DNA from: Fibrobacter sp.
Lineage (GTDB): Bacteria > Fibrobacterota > Chitinivibrionia > Chitinivibrionales > Chitinispirillaceae
DNA length: 64,000 nucleotides
Direction of reading: 5' to 3'
Assembly (NCBI GenBank): GCA_012523595.1
Contig: JAAYIG010000164.1
Location: forward strand, 1-64,000
In this document: in pieces, positions 36,998-45,425 of the stretch
Layout of the letters: every line of letters starts with the position of its first letter
Position numbering within the stretch: the first letter of the stretch is position 1
Program-made: the position numbers and the translations under genes
The notes under the pieces: generated by a model
Told to the model about the DNA's origin: nothing
Databases searched by the model: none
What the model saw: only the letters and a program-made list of their open reading frames with translations

Positions 36998-37828
36998 TCA
37001 AGTATTTACAACTTTAGTTCTTGCGATTAGATCATGGAGACATCGCTTCTCTTTCCCAAAAATAAAAAGGGGATTTATCAATCCTAAAAACTTCCCAACA
37101 ACTGATAACAGACTTAATAACACTAAAGAACCATATCGTAAAAAGATTATTCTGAACACATTCGCAATTGTATGTGACTTGTAGTCAACTATTTTAATTC
37201 CAAGTACTTTTTTTGCGATAGTTTGACCGTTCTTATGTAATAAGTAAGCATTAATTGTGATAAAGGTCAAAATGCTGACTGAAGGGAGAATGATTTGTTG
37301 AAATATTGATATATTCTGAATGAATTTGCCCTTTACAATTGCAAATAATAATGGTAGAAAAGAAAGGTTGAATATTAATCCGTCAATTAATGCTCCAAGA
37401 AACCTTGTGTCACGGGAGGCTAGTATTACCTGCTCTTTTGACTGCATATCTGTACTTGATTTCTTTGGAATAAATCTGTAAGCTAAACCTGAGAGAGTCA
37501 AAAAAATAATAGTCAAAATAGATGGCCACAATGAAGAATACACTACTTGCATTTGGTTTTTATATGCTGTAGCTATAAATTGTTTGGGTAAATGTTGAAG
37601 ATCCTTGTATGTTTGTATAAGACAAATTGTGAATCCTGCCAGACTACAGAATAATGGGAATAACGAGGCTGTAATAGAGACATTAAAGGCCCGTTTTTTG
37701 GGATGCAGTGAGAACATCAAAACAGGTATTGCAACAAAAAGAATTAAGAAGGAATGTAATGCAAGAGACATAAAAAAAGAAGCCGGGCTATAAAGGCTGA
37801 TTTTAATTATTTGATCTAAGTATTCCAT
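36998..37828 (-). CDS. RDD-family membrane protein
   Basis: 276 residues. The N-terminal half has three hydrophobic helices with no recognised family. The C-terminal half is an RDD domain: the Arg-Asp-Asp pattern is TRFLGALIDGLIF near 140, then LLHKNGQTIAKKVLGIKIVD and KRCLHDLIARTKVV. RDD proteins are small membrane proteins, some acting as Na+/H+ antiporters, most uncharacterised. A+T-rich codon use unlike the GH11 gene next to it suggests separate origin. Confidence 0.85.
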   Translation of the reverse strand: MEYLDQIIKISLYSPASFFMSLALHSFLILFVAIPVLMFSLHPKKRAFNVSITASLFPLFCSLAGFTICLIQTYKDLQHLPKQFIATAYKNQMQVVYSSLWPSILTIIFLTLSGLAYRFIPKKSSTDMQSKEQVILASRDTRFLGALIDGLIFNLSFLPLLFAIVKGKFIQNISIFQQIILPSVSILTFITINAYLLHKNGQTIAKKVLGIKIVDYKSHTIANVFRIIFLRYGSLVLLSLLSVVGKFLGLINPLFIFGKEKRCLHDLIARTKVVNT

Positions 37829-38371
37829 ACTGTACTCCTTCTGATCACTTTAAATTGGTTCTTTATTCCTTTATTTTCTTGCCTGTCTCTTATGAGAAAA
37901 ATCTGTTGTACAGGAACGCTTTCTCCAATTTACGTTAGGACGTCCCGATAGAAATATGCGTTTATGAAGCGAGAAGGAATAAATGGTGTATTTCGCATGT
38001 CAAGTAATGTATATGCCATGCTGAGCTGGCGTTGATGGCCGGCTGTACCCATGGAAGCTTGATCTTGATATCATGCACCATTTATACAAATGGATATAAT
38101 TCATTTCCGCCATACTTGTCAATATTCTCATGTGATATTTGCCCTTTGTAATGTAGAATTATTGTTTTTAGAATGGGTGTCTGGGCCTGAAAACAAAAAA
38201 CGGGGTCTTACTTTCTTCAAATCATATTTCCTGCACATCGAAGATTTACGACTACAATATGTTTTCTCTTAATAGAGCATCTTTAGAAATTATTGTTTTG
38301 TAAATATTGTACTCTGTAATAACTGGCTTTCTTTTGCATAAGATTCCAAACGGCTGGGCGAGCCTTTTCAA
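37829..38371. other. 543-base A+T-rich gap
   Basis: No supported gene on either strand, no tRNA and no strong hairpin. It lies between the RDD gene and the SEC-C pseudogene. Confidence 0.5.
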
Positions 38372-38764
38372 CTAAAACAAACTATTCAGTATCCTCTTCA
38401 ATGTAAAATCATCAATTCTTATATAACCTTCTTCAGTAAGTATTCGTGTGAATTCACGAGGTGATAAATTTTTGGATATAACCATTTCAATGATTTATTC
38501 CGAAAATGCTGAAGCATCATCTTCATTTTCAAAGTGTTTGTTTGTATTGACCAAACAAGAATATTTTTCCAATTTACCTGGAGAGATCTCTTTTTCACAT
38601 AAAATCGATGGGAAATAGCCTAAAGGAGGACCATTATAACTGCCGGAAGAAAAAGTAAAATTACCTTTCAGATCAGAATCAGGAGTATGATCTAAATCGT
38701 AACAGCATTTTTTGTATTTTTTTTAACCACTGCTGCATGGACATGGTTCATTTCTACCTGTCAT
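38372..38764 (-). pseudogene. SEC-C motif protein interrupted by two in-frame TAA codons
   Basis: Reading from the ATG at 38764 gives MTGRNEPCPCSSG, a TAA, then KKYKKCCYDLDH: the zinc-binding SEC-C motif (CPCxSGxKYKKCC) split by a stop in an A8 run. The same frame continues for about 73 residues, meets a second TAA after ASAFSE, and continues IIEMVISKNLSPREF to a final stop at 38372. The frame is conserved over 131 codons, so decay is recent, or the homopolymer run is mis-sequenced. SEC-C motifs occur in SecA tails and many small nucleic-acid or protein-binding proteins. Confidence 0.75.
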
Positions 38765-38826
38765 TAATTAAACCTTTCACCATTGACAATGAAAATTAGC
38801 CGACCACTGAGCAACACCGCTTTGTT

Positions 38827-39474
38827 TTAATTGTCATCCAGTGTCTCAAGACCATATTTTTCCAGATGGTGAGTATCTCCCCATACCTCAAGATTCCATT
38901 CCATTTTGTCAGATATCGAGAAAACGTTTATGCTTCCATTATACAGGGAGAAAGATCTTTTCTGGTTCAATGGTAAATTTAATGCCCTGTGAAACATACT
39001 CATCAAAGTTCCACCATGCGAAACGATTAAGATAGTCTTATCTAAATTGTGTGAGGATATCTCTTCGATACACTTTATTGCTCTCTCATGTCTTTGCCTG
39101 ATTGATTCTCCATTGGGTAAAACATATTCAGGATCATTTGATGTAAATTTTATCCATTCATCAGGATACTTTCTTTGAAATACATTTTTTGTAAGCTCCT
39201 GAAGAATTCCCAGATTTCTTTCCCTTAATCTGAAATCAGTGATAAAGTCTTTCCCGATAATACCTGAAATTATCTCTGATGTCTCAATAGCACGCCCAAG
39301 ATCACTTGTGTAAAAATTGTCAAAACGTATTTTACGCAAACCATCACCGATAGCTTTTGCCTGTAACCTGCCAAGATCTGTCAGGTTACTATTGAGATGT
39401 CCCTGTTGTTTTTCAATTTTGTTCCATTCAGTTTCACCATGTCGTACAGCATATATTTTGGTTGCCGATCTCAT
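38827..39474 (-). CDS. Histidine phosphatase family protein (phosphoglycerate-mutase-like)
   Basis: 215 residues, standard length. The phospho-acceptor motif RHGETEWN is at about 11-18; the second His is in IVSHGGTLMSMFH near 150, with Arg/Glu ligands between (FRLRERNLGILQEL). The family hydrolyses small phosphate esters (cobalamin precursors, sugar phosphates, broad-specificity PhoE types). The substrate cannot be told. A lone gene in the A+T-rich accessory stretch. Confidence 0.9.
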   Translation of the reverse strand: MRSATKIYAVRHGETEWNKIEKQQGHLNSNLTDLGRLQAKAIGDGLRKIRFDNFYTSDLGRAIETSEIISGIIGKDFITDFRLRERNLGILQELTKNVFQRKYPDEWIKFTSNDPEYVLPNGESIRQRHERAIKCIEEISSHNLDKTILIVSHGGTLMSMFHRALNLPLNQKRSFSLYNGSINVFSISDKMEWNLEVWGDTHHLEKYGLETLDDN

Positions 39475-39572
39475 TAAGTTGTCTTTCGGTGTGTGTTTAT
39501 TGGTTTATGTATTTAAGCCCGAGCCCAGTGACGTACAATGTTCCCCCCTATACCGAAGAATTTTCTGACCTT

Positions 39573-40004
39573 TTAACGCCAGGGATGTCCGCAATCTGGG
39601 TAATTGGCATTGTGAACGCAAAGTTTTTTCCCGCATGATGTGCAAATCCATCGTTCATTTTCACTGCGTACAAACTCACGGATTCCGGCATGCTCAATAC
39701 GATTGAGATTCTCAATCATACTCATACTGTATTTCTCCTGGTATCGGACGTCGAGCTGTTTTAATCTAAAACACGGGAAAATATCACAGGAGTAGCAATA
39801 TTTGGCATTCCTGTTTAACCGGTTGCAATTTCGAATCCGGTACGAAATACAAGATTTGGCTTTATCAATATCTCCACCACGACATCCCGGACAGTGTTTC
39901 CCTTTTTTTCGCATGGCGGCAAAACAGACACTACAGTTCATACCGCATGGAGCAATGTCTTTAATTGTCGTTCTGCGCTCATCGGGTATTATGCGTAAAG
40001 GCAT
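39573..40004 (-). CDS. DUF3795 cysteine-rich protein
   Basis: 143 residues with at least 14 Cys. The start APCGMNCSVCFAAMRKKGKHCPGC and middle YCYSCDIFPCFRLKQLD are the DUF3795 pattern, probably binding zinc or an iron-sulfur centre. The end has a further CTSCGKKLCVHNANYPDCG knuckle. Function unknown. Stand-alone gene. Confidence 0.85.
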   Translation of the reverse strand: MPLRIIPDERRTTIKDIAPCGMNCSVCFAAMRKKGKHCPGCRGGDIDKAKSCISYRIRNCNRLNRNAKYCYSCDIFPCFRLKQLDVRYQEKYSMSMIENLNRIEHAGIREFVRSENERWICTSCGKKLCVHNANYPDCGHPWR

Positions 40005-40092
40005 TCATGATCCCGAAAACCGATATATTCGTAACTGTGTTTCAATCGTGCATCCTGTACCCTGTAATATTGTTCTAGGGGAGTGATCTTTA

Positions 40093-40746
40093 TCATAGTT
40101 CTAATTCTACAGGAAGCGTTTTTGCGGCTTCGATACATAATTTCATGTCATTCAAACCAATCTTTCCTTTATACAGTTTTAGCTCTTCATTTTTTTTGGT
40201 AATTTTATTATACAAATCATCATGATTAGCCATTGACACTTTCTTGACTGTGTCAAATCCAGAAATTGAAAGTATATGCGCAAATGTTGAATTAACCCAC
40301 TGAATTCTTACTAAATCACTTAATTTCAACAAATCAATCACTTTTTCTTCATCAATATCTGTTTCATTTAGGAATTTCTTTCTATCACATGCCCGGCCAA
40401 GTCTTTCGTACAAAACTTTTGTATTTGAAATGCCTTCCTTTTCAAATTTTTTAATAACATCTTGAGAAATCCAATTAAACTCTGATAACTTCAGTGGTTT
40501 TGATTGAATGCTTTTTAATTCACGCAGTAAAATGGTTAAATATTCTTCTGAAATGTCTTTATCTTTCAATAATTCAACTTTTGTCTTCTTGTTGCTAATA
40601 ATTGAAAATAGCTGTTGAAGATTTTTAATATCAGCTTTTTGAAAAGCATTAAAATGAATATCAGCTTCGTCCTTTAAGATCTGCCTGCTTGGGATGAAAC
40701 TTCTCTTTTTTAGCTGGTCTTTATATTGACCGAGAGATATTCGCAA
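40093..40746 (-). CDS. DUF4332-type helix-hairpin-helix protein
   Basis: 217 residues, two related halves of helical hairpins. The C-terminal half (SDLVRIQWVNSTFAHILSIS, GFDTVKKVSMANHDDLYNKI) matches DUF4332, a pair of HhH-like motifs that may bind DNA; the first half (FNWISQDVIKKFEKEGISN) is a weaker copy. Lysine- and A-rich, with A+T-rich codon use. Function unknown. Confidence 0.75.
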   Translation of the reverse strand: MRISLGQYKDQLKKRSFIPSRQILKDEADIHFNAFQKADIKNLQQLFSIISNKKTKVELLKDKDISEEYLTILLRELKSIQSKPLKLSEFNWISQDVIKKFEKEGISNTKVLYERLGRACDRKKFLNETDIDEEKVIDLLKLSDLVRIQWVNSTFAHILSISGFDTVKKVSMANHDDLYNKITKKNEELKLYKGKIGLNDMKLCIEAAKTLPVELEL

Positions 40747-40905
40747 AATTGATTGAATAATTCATATTATCACCTTTATATTGGATTTATTCTTATCCCC
40801 AGGAATTTCACACAACGTCCAGATATAGCCAAAAATGCCGCAAATGATATCATTATAGGCTACTAGTTGGGCACTCAAACCGTGGCATGATATTCTCTCT
40901 GGAAA

Positions 40906-41595
40906 TTATTTATACCCTCCATAAACAGCATAATTATAACATTTCCATACCACATCAACGTTTTTAAACCCTATCTCTTCCAACCACTTAATATGCTTCA
41001 TTAAACTGGTTGGTCTGTCCTCCTCTTTGTATTTCATCATCCACTTGTTCTCAATCTCATCCACAGGAACATTTCTTTTCATAAATTCTTTCCATTTTGA
41101 CATATACAGCTCTTGCAAATGATTGTTGGAACCTAAAACCACGTCGGCATTATAAAAAACGCCTCTGTCTGTTAATGCGCTATAAATCTTTTGATAAAAA
41201 GCTTTTTTATCTTCATCTTCCGCCAAATGATGCAGGGCCAGAGAAGATATTATCACATCATACTTCTTATCAAAATCAAAGCTGTAAAAGTCTCCTGTGT
41301 GATAGTCAATATTTTTATCCCCTCCTAATTTTATCTGTGTCATCTTTATCATATTCTCTGCTATATCTAAACAAAAAATATGAGCGCCGGGAAATGCCTC
41401 TTTTATTTTACACGCGATAGTCCCTGTCCCGCATCCTAAATCGATAACTTTAATTGGATCATCTTTTCTAAAAGGAATCGAAAGGATCAAGGCTTCTATC
41501 ATTTGCTCATAGAAAGGTATCAACTTTAAAATAACCCGATCAAATTCGTTTGCTTCTTCCTCAAAATGACTTTTTACCTTCTCAATTCTTTCCAT
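40906..41595 (-). CDS. Class I SAM-dependent methyltransferase
   Basis: 229 residues from the ATG at 41595, where AAAGGAG precedes. The SAM-binding motif I is VIDLGCGTGTIA, the acidic end of strand 2 is IFCLDIAENM, motif III region YDVIISSLALHHL. It resembles UbiE/trans-aconitate-type enzymes acting on small molecules. The substrate is unknown. A+T-rich; no operon partner, the next methyltransferase gene is 190 bases away. Confidence 0.88.
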   Translation of the reverse strand: MERIEKVKSHFEEEANEFDRVILKLIPFYEQMIEALILSIPFRKDDPIKVIDLGCGTGTIACKIKEAFPGAHIFCLDIAENMIKMTQIKLGGDKNIDYHTGDFYSFDFDKKYDVIISSLALHHLAEDEDKKAFYQKIYSALTDRGVFYNADVVLGSNNHLQELYMSKWKEFMKRNVPVDEIENKWMMKYKEEDRPTSLMKHIKWLEEIGFKNVDVVWKCYNYAVYGGYK

Positions 41596-41785
41596 GTTTT
41601 CTCCTTTAAAATTCTTTGGGAGGCCAGGAAAATGCACTTGTCGCAACCTCACGACTTTTATCTTTTTTCTTGGTCAGTGCATCCCCTTTTTCTCTCTGGG
41701 GCCACTTCCTGTTGGCATTCGGCCCATGCCTTGCGGCTTGCTGGAATTAATTCTGTGCAGGTGCATACAATATAAGATATTCTAA

Positions 41786-42532
41786 TCACCGTTTCATCAG
41801 TGCAAACACACCCCATCCCAGGTATTCACGTGTGTACGCCGCGTAGCGTTTGGGTTCTGAGTTCAACAGGGTCCGAACCTCTTTCCCGAAATCATCATCG
41901 GGATTTGCTTCGAGCCATAGACGCATGGTAAACCATTTGGCAGCCTCGTATCTGTCCCAACTGTCCTGGTCTGCTAATACCATTTCTATGACATCGTAAC
42001 CGAGATCGCCGAAAGATCCAATCAGTTCCGGAAGGGAATGAAAGTCGGATATTGAATTGGCATCGCAATTCCTGGCAACCTCTTCTGATGGTGGCAACTG
42101 ACGCCAATAGGGCTCGCCGATAAGAATGATTCCTCCGGGGGTCAGGCTTTTCGTCAATAGATCGATGGTACCTGCTACACCTCCTCCGATCCATGTGGCA
42201 CCGAGACAGGATGCCACACCGACTTTTTCTTTGGAAACATAGCCGGAAGCATCGGCATGGATAAACTTGACTTTATCGGCGACACCAAGTTCTTCAGCGC
42301 GAAGTTTCGCTTGTTCTGTGAACAGGTGGCTCATGTCGATACCTGTGCCGAAAATACCGTAATCACGTGCCCAGGTACACAGCATCTCTCCCGAACCGCT
42401 GCCTAAATCAAGTATTCGGGTTCCTGCTTTCAGACGCAGCGCAGAGCCGAGAGTTGCCAGCTTTTTGGGAGTGAAGGGGTTATGGATACGATGAGCACTT
42501 TCGGAAATGTTGAATATTCTTGGGATGTCCAT
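41786..42532 (-). CDS. Class I SAM-dependent methyltransferase
   Basis: 248 residues. Motif I is ILDLGSGSGEMLC, strand 2 TGIDMSHLF, motif II/III VASCLGATWIGGGVAGTIDLL and GGIILIGEPYW. It is not a close copy of the neighbouring methyltransferase and has higher G+C codon use. Small-molecule substrate likely, identity unknown. Confidence 0.88.
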   Translation of the reverse strand: MDIPRIFNISESAHRIHNPFTPKKLATLGSALRLKAGTRILDLGSGSGEMLCTWARDYGIFGTGIDMSHLFTEQAKLRAEELGVADKVKFIHADASGYVSKEKVGVASCLGATWIGGGVAGTIDLLTKSLTPGGIILIGEPYWRQLPPSEEVARNCDANSISDFHSLPELIGSFGDLGYDVIEMVLADQDSWDRYEAAKWFTMRLWLEANPDDDFGKEVRTLLNSEPKRYAAYTREYLGWGVFALMKR

Positions 42533-42606
42533 TTTATTAATACTCCTTTAAGGTGTGTGTGGTTATGACCTGATAAAAACTCACAAATTTAGACCGTTGT
42601 TTTCCA

Positions 42607-42932
42607 GATCGGGGTCGGTATCGGAATCAGTATTGAATTTATTTCATCGGATTTTCTCAGAAAAAACGTTCTGTGTAAAGATAACTTTTGCGAAGTACAA
42701 TTATTGCATTAAGAGATAATGTGCAGGAGGTCTTCCTCTAGCCCGCCGTAGCTTCTTAGTGAAGGCAGGCGCCACTCCCTGTGTGTTGACATAGTGTTGT
42801 GCCCTGCGAGAAAATGTTGCAAGTCGGGTAAGTCAAGCTGGTTTCTTCAGAGGCGGCATTAATGCCACCTCTAGTCAAGATAAGCCCGGTAAACCGGGCT
42901 TGCACGAAAATGCAGGCTCATTGTTTTCTTCC
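42607..42932. repeat. Composite repeat, copy D
   Basis: It begins with a CCGAN-type run in reverse orientation (42607-42629). A conserved flank follows (CCGTAGCTTCTTAG, GTGTTGACATAGTGTTGTGCCC), then AGAGGCGGCATTAATGCCACCTCT and the hairpin AAGCCCGGTAAACCGGGCTT, ending around CATTGTTTTC. Its right end abuts a TOPRIM gene remnant. Confidence 0.8.
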
Positions 42933-43190
42933 TTAATAAGGTGGGATTTGATCGGCTTTAACTTGTTTGCGTCATCAATAATTTTATCTACCATGACAAT
43001 CAATTCTTCTCGTAGTTTGTTTGCTTCAGCAGATGGTGTAATCTTGTCGAAATCGCGTATAATTACATCCAAATCTGCAAAGAGAAATACTGGCACGTTG
43101 AACCTTTCAAAAAACTCTCTGTATCTCTTAAAGCTTCCTTTGCCACATGGGATAATAGAACGATTGCATTCTTATTACTAATATTCTTAC
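42933..43190 (-). pseudogene. Remnant of an OLD-family/TOPRIM nuclease
   Basis: The minus strand encodes IPCGKGSFKRYREFFERFNV then PVFLFADLDVIIRDFDKI, matching the TOPRIM core of OLD-family nucleases (glycine loop, then a DLD metal site). The preceding strand (NKNAIVL) is in another frame, so a frameshift lies near 43150. The 3' end runs into repeat copy D, which supplies a false tail of about 17 codons. Both ends of the parent gene are missing; OLD nucleases of phage-defence type are usually 500-700 residues. Confidence 0.6.
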
Positions 43191-43808
43191 ATTCAATAGT
43201 CAGAAAAAGATCTTGGATATGAACATCCCCTCAAGAAAGTAAAATAAACAAATGATAATTGATAGTAAAAATTGTGATAATCTCCATAATATATCGGTTG
43301 ATGAAAACTAATGAATGTCAATTCCAAATTTCAATTAATGGGAAAAATGAACTCCTTAGTGAGTGAGTCCTGATTTTCTTAATTCCAAACCTATCTTGTG
43401 AAATCTTAAAATCTTCTATTTTTTTTTGTTTAAAATATGCCTGAAGACACTCCTTCCCCCCGTCACGGTCTTTCCTAAAAAGAAAACCCGCGTCAAGGAC
43501 AACCCCCAAACCTTTTAAATCTATGCAAAAAACCCGATTATCAGTTAGAAATTGCAAAAAAGATGAAGCTATCGGGTGAATTAATATACTTATTATAAAT
43601 TTTACATTGCTCCCTGCAAATGAAAGATGGATACAAAGGATAGGGGACTGTAGACCATCCGGTCGATAGAAATCAATTGAGGATGAAAAAACACCCTCAT
43701 TTCAGTTATATTTTGGAAAGATGGAATCTGCTGTGCAACTGTTTGAAAAAGGTGCATAATTATGTGTAGGTGGAGCAAAAAATGATACCCGGAAAACGAG
43801 GAGTTTTG
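43191..43808. other. 618-base A+T-rich gap upstream of the GH105-like gene
   Basis: The minus strand at 43318-43557 has an open frame of 79 codons (MQFLTDNRVFCIDLKGLGVV) of unknown character, perhaps another gene fragment. Nothing else is supported. Confidence 0.4.
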
Positions 43809-45140
43809 ATGAAATATTTTATGGCAGGCGTTGTTCTTATGTGTACTGTCCTGTTGTTTTCTTCTGTTATCGGCCAGGAGCTGCCCTCAAAGGAGCAAAT
43901 TATAAGTAAAATGAAGCTTGCCAATGACTATTTCATGCAGAAATGGCCTGACCCCTGCAACAGTTGCCTCGTGGGTAACCGTCCCAGCAATATCTGGACA
44001 AGGGCAGTGTATTACGAAGGAAGCATGGCTTATTATGAATTAAGTAAGGATATCTCAGCTCTGAATCATGCCGTAAACTGGGGAGAATTTCATGGCTGGA
44101 ACATGAGAAGCGGGACAACAACCACCAATGCGGACAACCAGTGCGCAGGGCAGATATATATAGATCTCTACAGGATGGATCAGAAGCAGGAGCGTATCTC
44201 CAATATAAAGACTTGTATCGACAGGATGGTGATCTCAGAAAGCGATAACCACTGGACCTGGATTGATGCGATTCAGATGGCGATGCCGGTATTTGCAAAA
44301 CTGGGTGTTCAGTACAGTGATACCCGGTATTTTGACAAGATGTACAGGCTTTACAACTATCCTAAAACAACCCTGGGGCTCTATAATAAAACTGACCGAC
44401 TCTGGTGGAGGGATGCTTCCTTTAAAAACCAGAAGACCTCTTCAGGGAAAAATATCTACTGGTCACGGGGCAACGGATGGGTCTTTGCCGCACTGGTACG
44501 CGTATTAAGCGAACTTCCGGATACAGATCCTTACAGGACAGAATACCTGGATATTTTCACAGAGATGGCAGGAGCGCTTGCTTCTGTGCAGCGCGATGAC
44601 GGGTTCTGGAATGAAAACCTGGCCGATCCGGAGCATTTCGGCGGTCCGGAGATTACCGGCACAGGGCTTTTTGTTTACGGTTTTGCCTGGGGAGTAAACA
44701 ATGGAGTGCTTTCCAGAACAGAGTATATGCCGGTGATTGTCAAGGCCTGGAAAGCAATCTCTGATAGTGCGATTTTCCCAGATGGAAGGCTGGGTTATGT
44801 GCAGGGAACAGGTGATTCCCCCGGAGACAACGGCGCCGGTGTAACAAATGTAACCCCGTCAAGGAATATTATCCCTGATTTCGATGATTTCGGTCTGGGA
44901 TGTGTGCTCCTTGCAGGCAGTGAGGTGGCAAAACTGGCGGACAACCCGACTGCCGTGAAAGGGACACATCTTTACCCGGTATCAAAGCAGGTTTCTGCAT
45001 GGAAATTAACCGGGCCCCTGACTTGCCGTCAATTTACAAGCAATCGTCACCCGGCAAGAGTTATTACGCTCTCGGGGGAGCTTGTGAAGAAGGTGCACGG
45101 TGGGAAGGGTGTGGGTAGTGGGGTGTATGTGGGGAAGTGA
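43809..45140 (+). CDS. GH105/GH88-type unsaturated uronyl hydrolase, secreted
   Basis: 443 residues from the ATG at 43809 (GAGGAG at 43798-43803). A signal peptide (cut near VIGQE) leads to an (alpha/alpha)6 barrel of the YteR/RhiN type: WTRAVYYEGSMAYYE, NADNQCAGQIYIDLY, WTWIDAIQMAMPVFAKLG, WWRDASF, IYWSRGNGWVFAALVRVL. These remove unsaturated galacturonyl residues from rhamnogalacturonan fragments made by lyases. The final ~50 residues (WKLTGPLTCRQFTSNRH, LSGELVKKVHGGKG) look like a shortened, unusually basic sorting domain. The next gene, a GH9, starts 285 bases downstream. Confidence 0.88.
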   Translation: MKYFMAGVVLMCTVLLFSSVIGQELPSKEQIISKMKLANDYFMQKWPDPCNSCLVGNRPSNIWTRAVYYEGSMAYYELSKDISALNHAVNWGEFHGWNMRSGTTTTNADNQCAGQIYIDLYRMDQKQERISNIKTCIDRMVISESDNHWTWIDAIQMAMPVFAKLGVQYSDTRYFDKMYRLYNYPKTTLGLYNKTDRLWWRDASFKNQKTSSGKNIYWSRGNGWVFAALVRVLSELPDTDPYRTEYLDIFTEMAGALASVQRDDGFWNENLADPEHFGGPEITGTGLFVYGFAWGVNNGVLSRTEYMPVIVKAWKAISDSAIFPDGRLGYVQGTGDSPGDNGAGVTNVTPSRNIIPDFDDFGLGCVLLAGSEVAKLADNPTAVKGTHLYPVSKQVSAWKLTGPLTCRQFTSNRHPARVITLSGELVKKVHGGKGVGSGVYVGK

Positions 45141-45425
45141 GGGGACGGGGTACGACAAAAGGCGCCACGTAATGGAAGATCATTTGTAATCGTTTGGTGT
45201 ATTAGTCATTTTTCAGCAGTTCCCGGCTGGTACGATTATTAAAAGTAAAAGATTATAACAGTTAATATCTTCATAGTTGCACCAACTCAGGGTATTTCGC
45301 GAGACAGAATAGCGCGCAATAAGAAATAAAAGACTTTCGCGATAAAGGAGCGATATGAAATGGTAAAATAAACGACAGGAGTATATATTAAAGAGGTATT
45401 TACTTTTTGAGAAAAGGGAGATTTT

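Noticed and set aside
40810-40872. Possible integron attC site between the DUF4332 and methyltransferase genes (GCCCAAC ... GTTGTGT on the minus strand, 63 bases)
   Set aside because: The R-box-like ends fit, but the inner boxes pair over only about five bases and the spacers are asymmetric (1 versus 7). Other gaps in the island lack matching sites and there is no integrase.
43318-43557. 79-codon minus-strand frame upstream of the GH105-type gene
   Set aside because: No RBS, no recognised domain, A+T-rich context. Mentioned only as a possible fragment.
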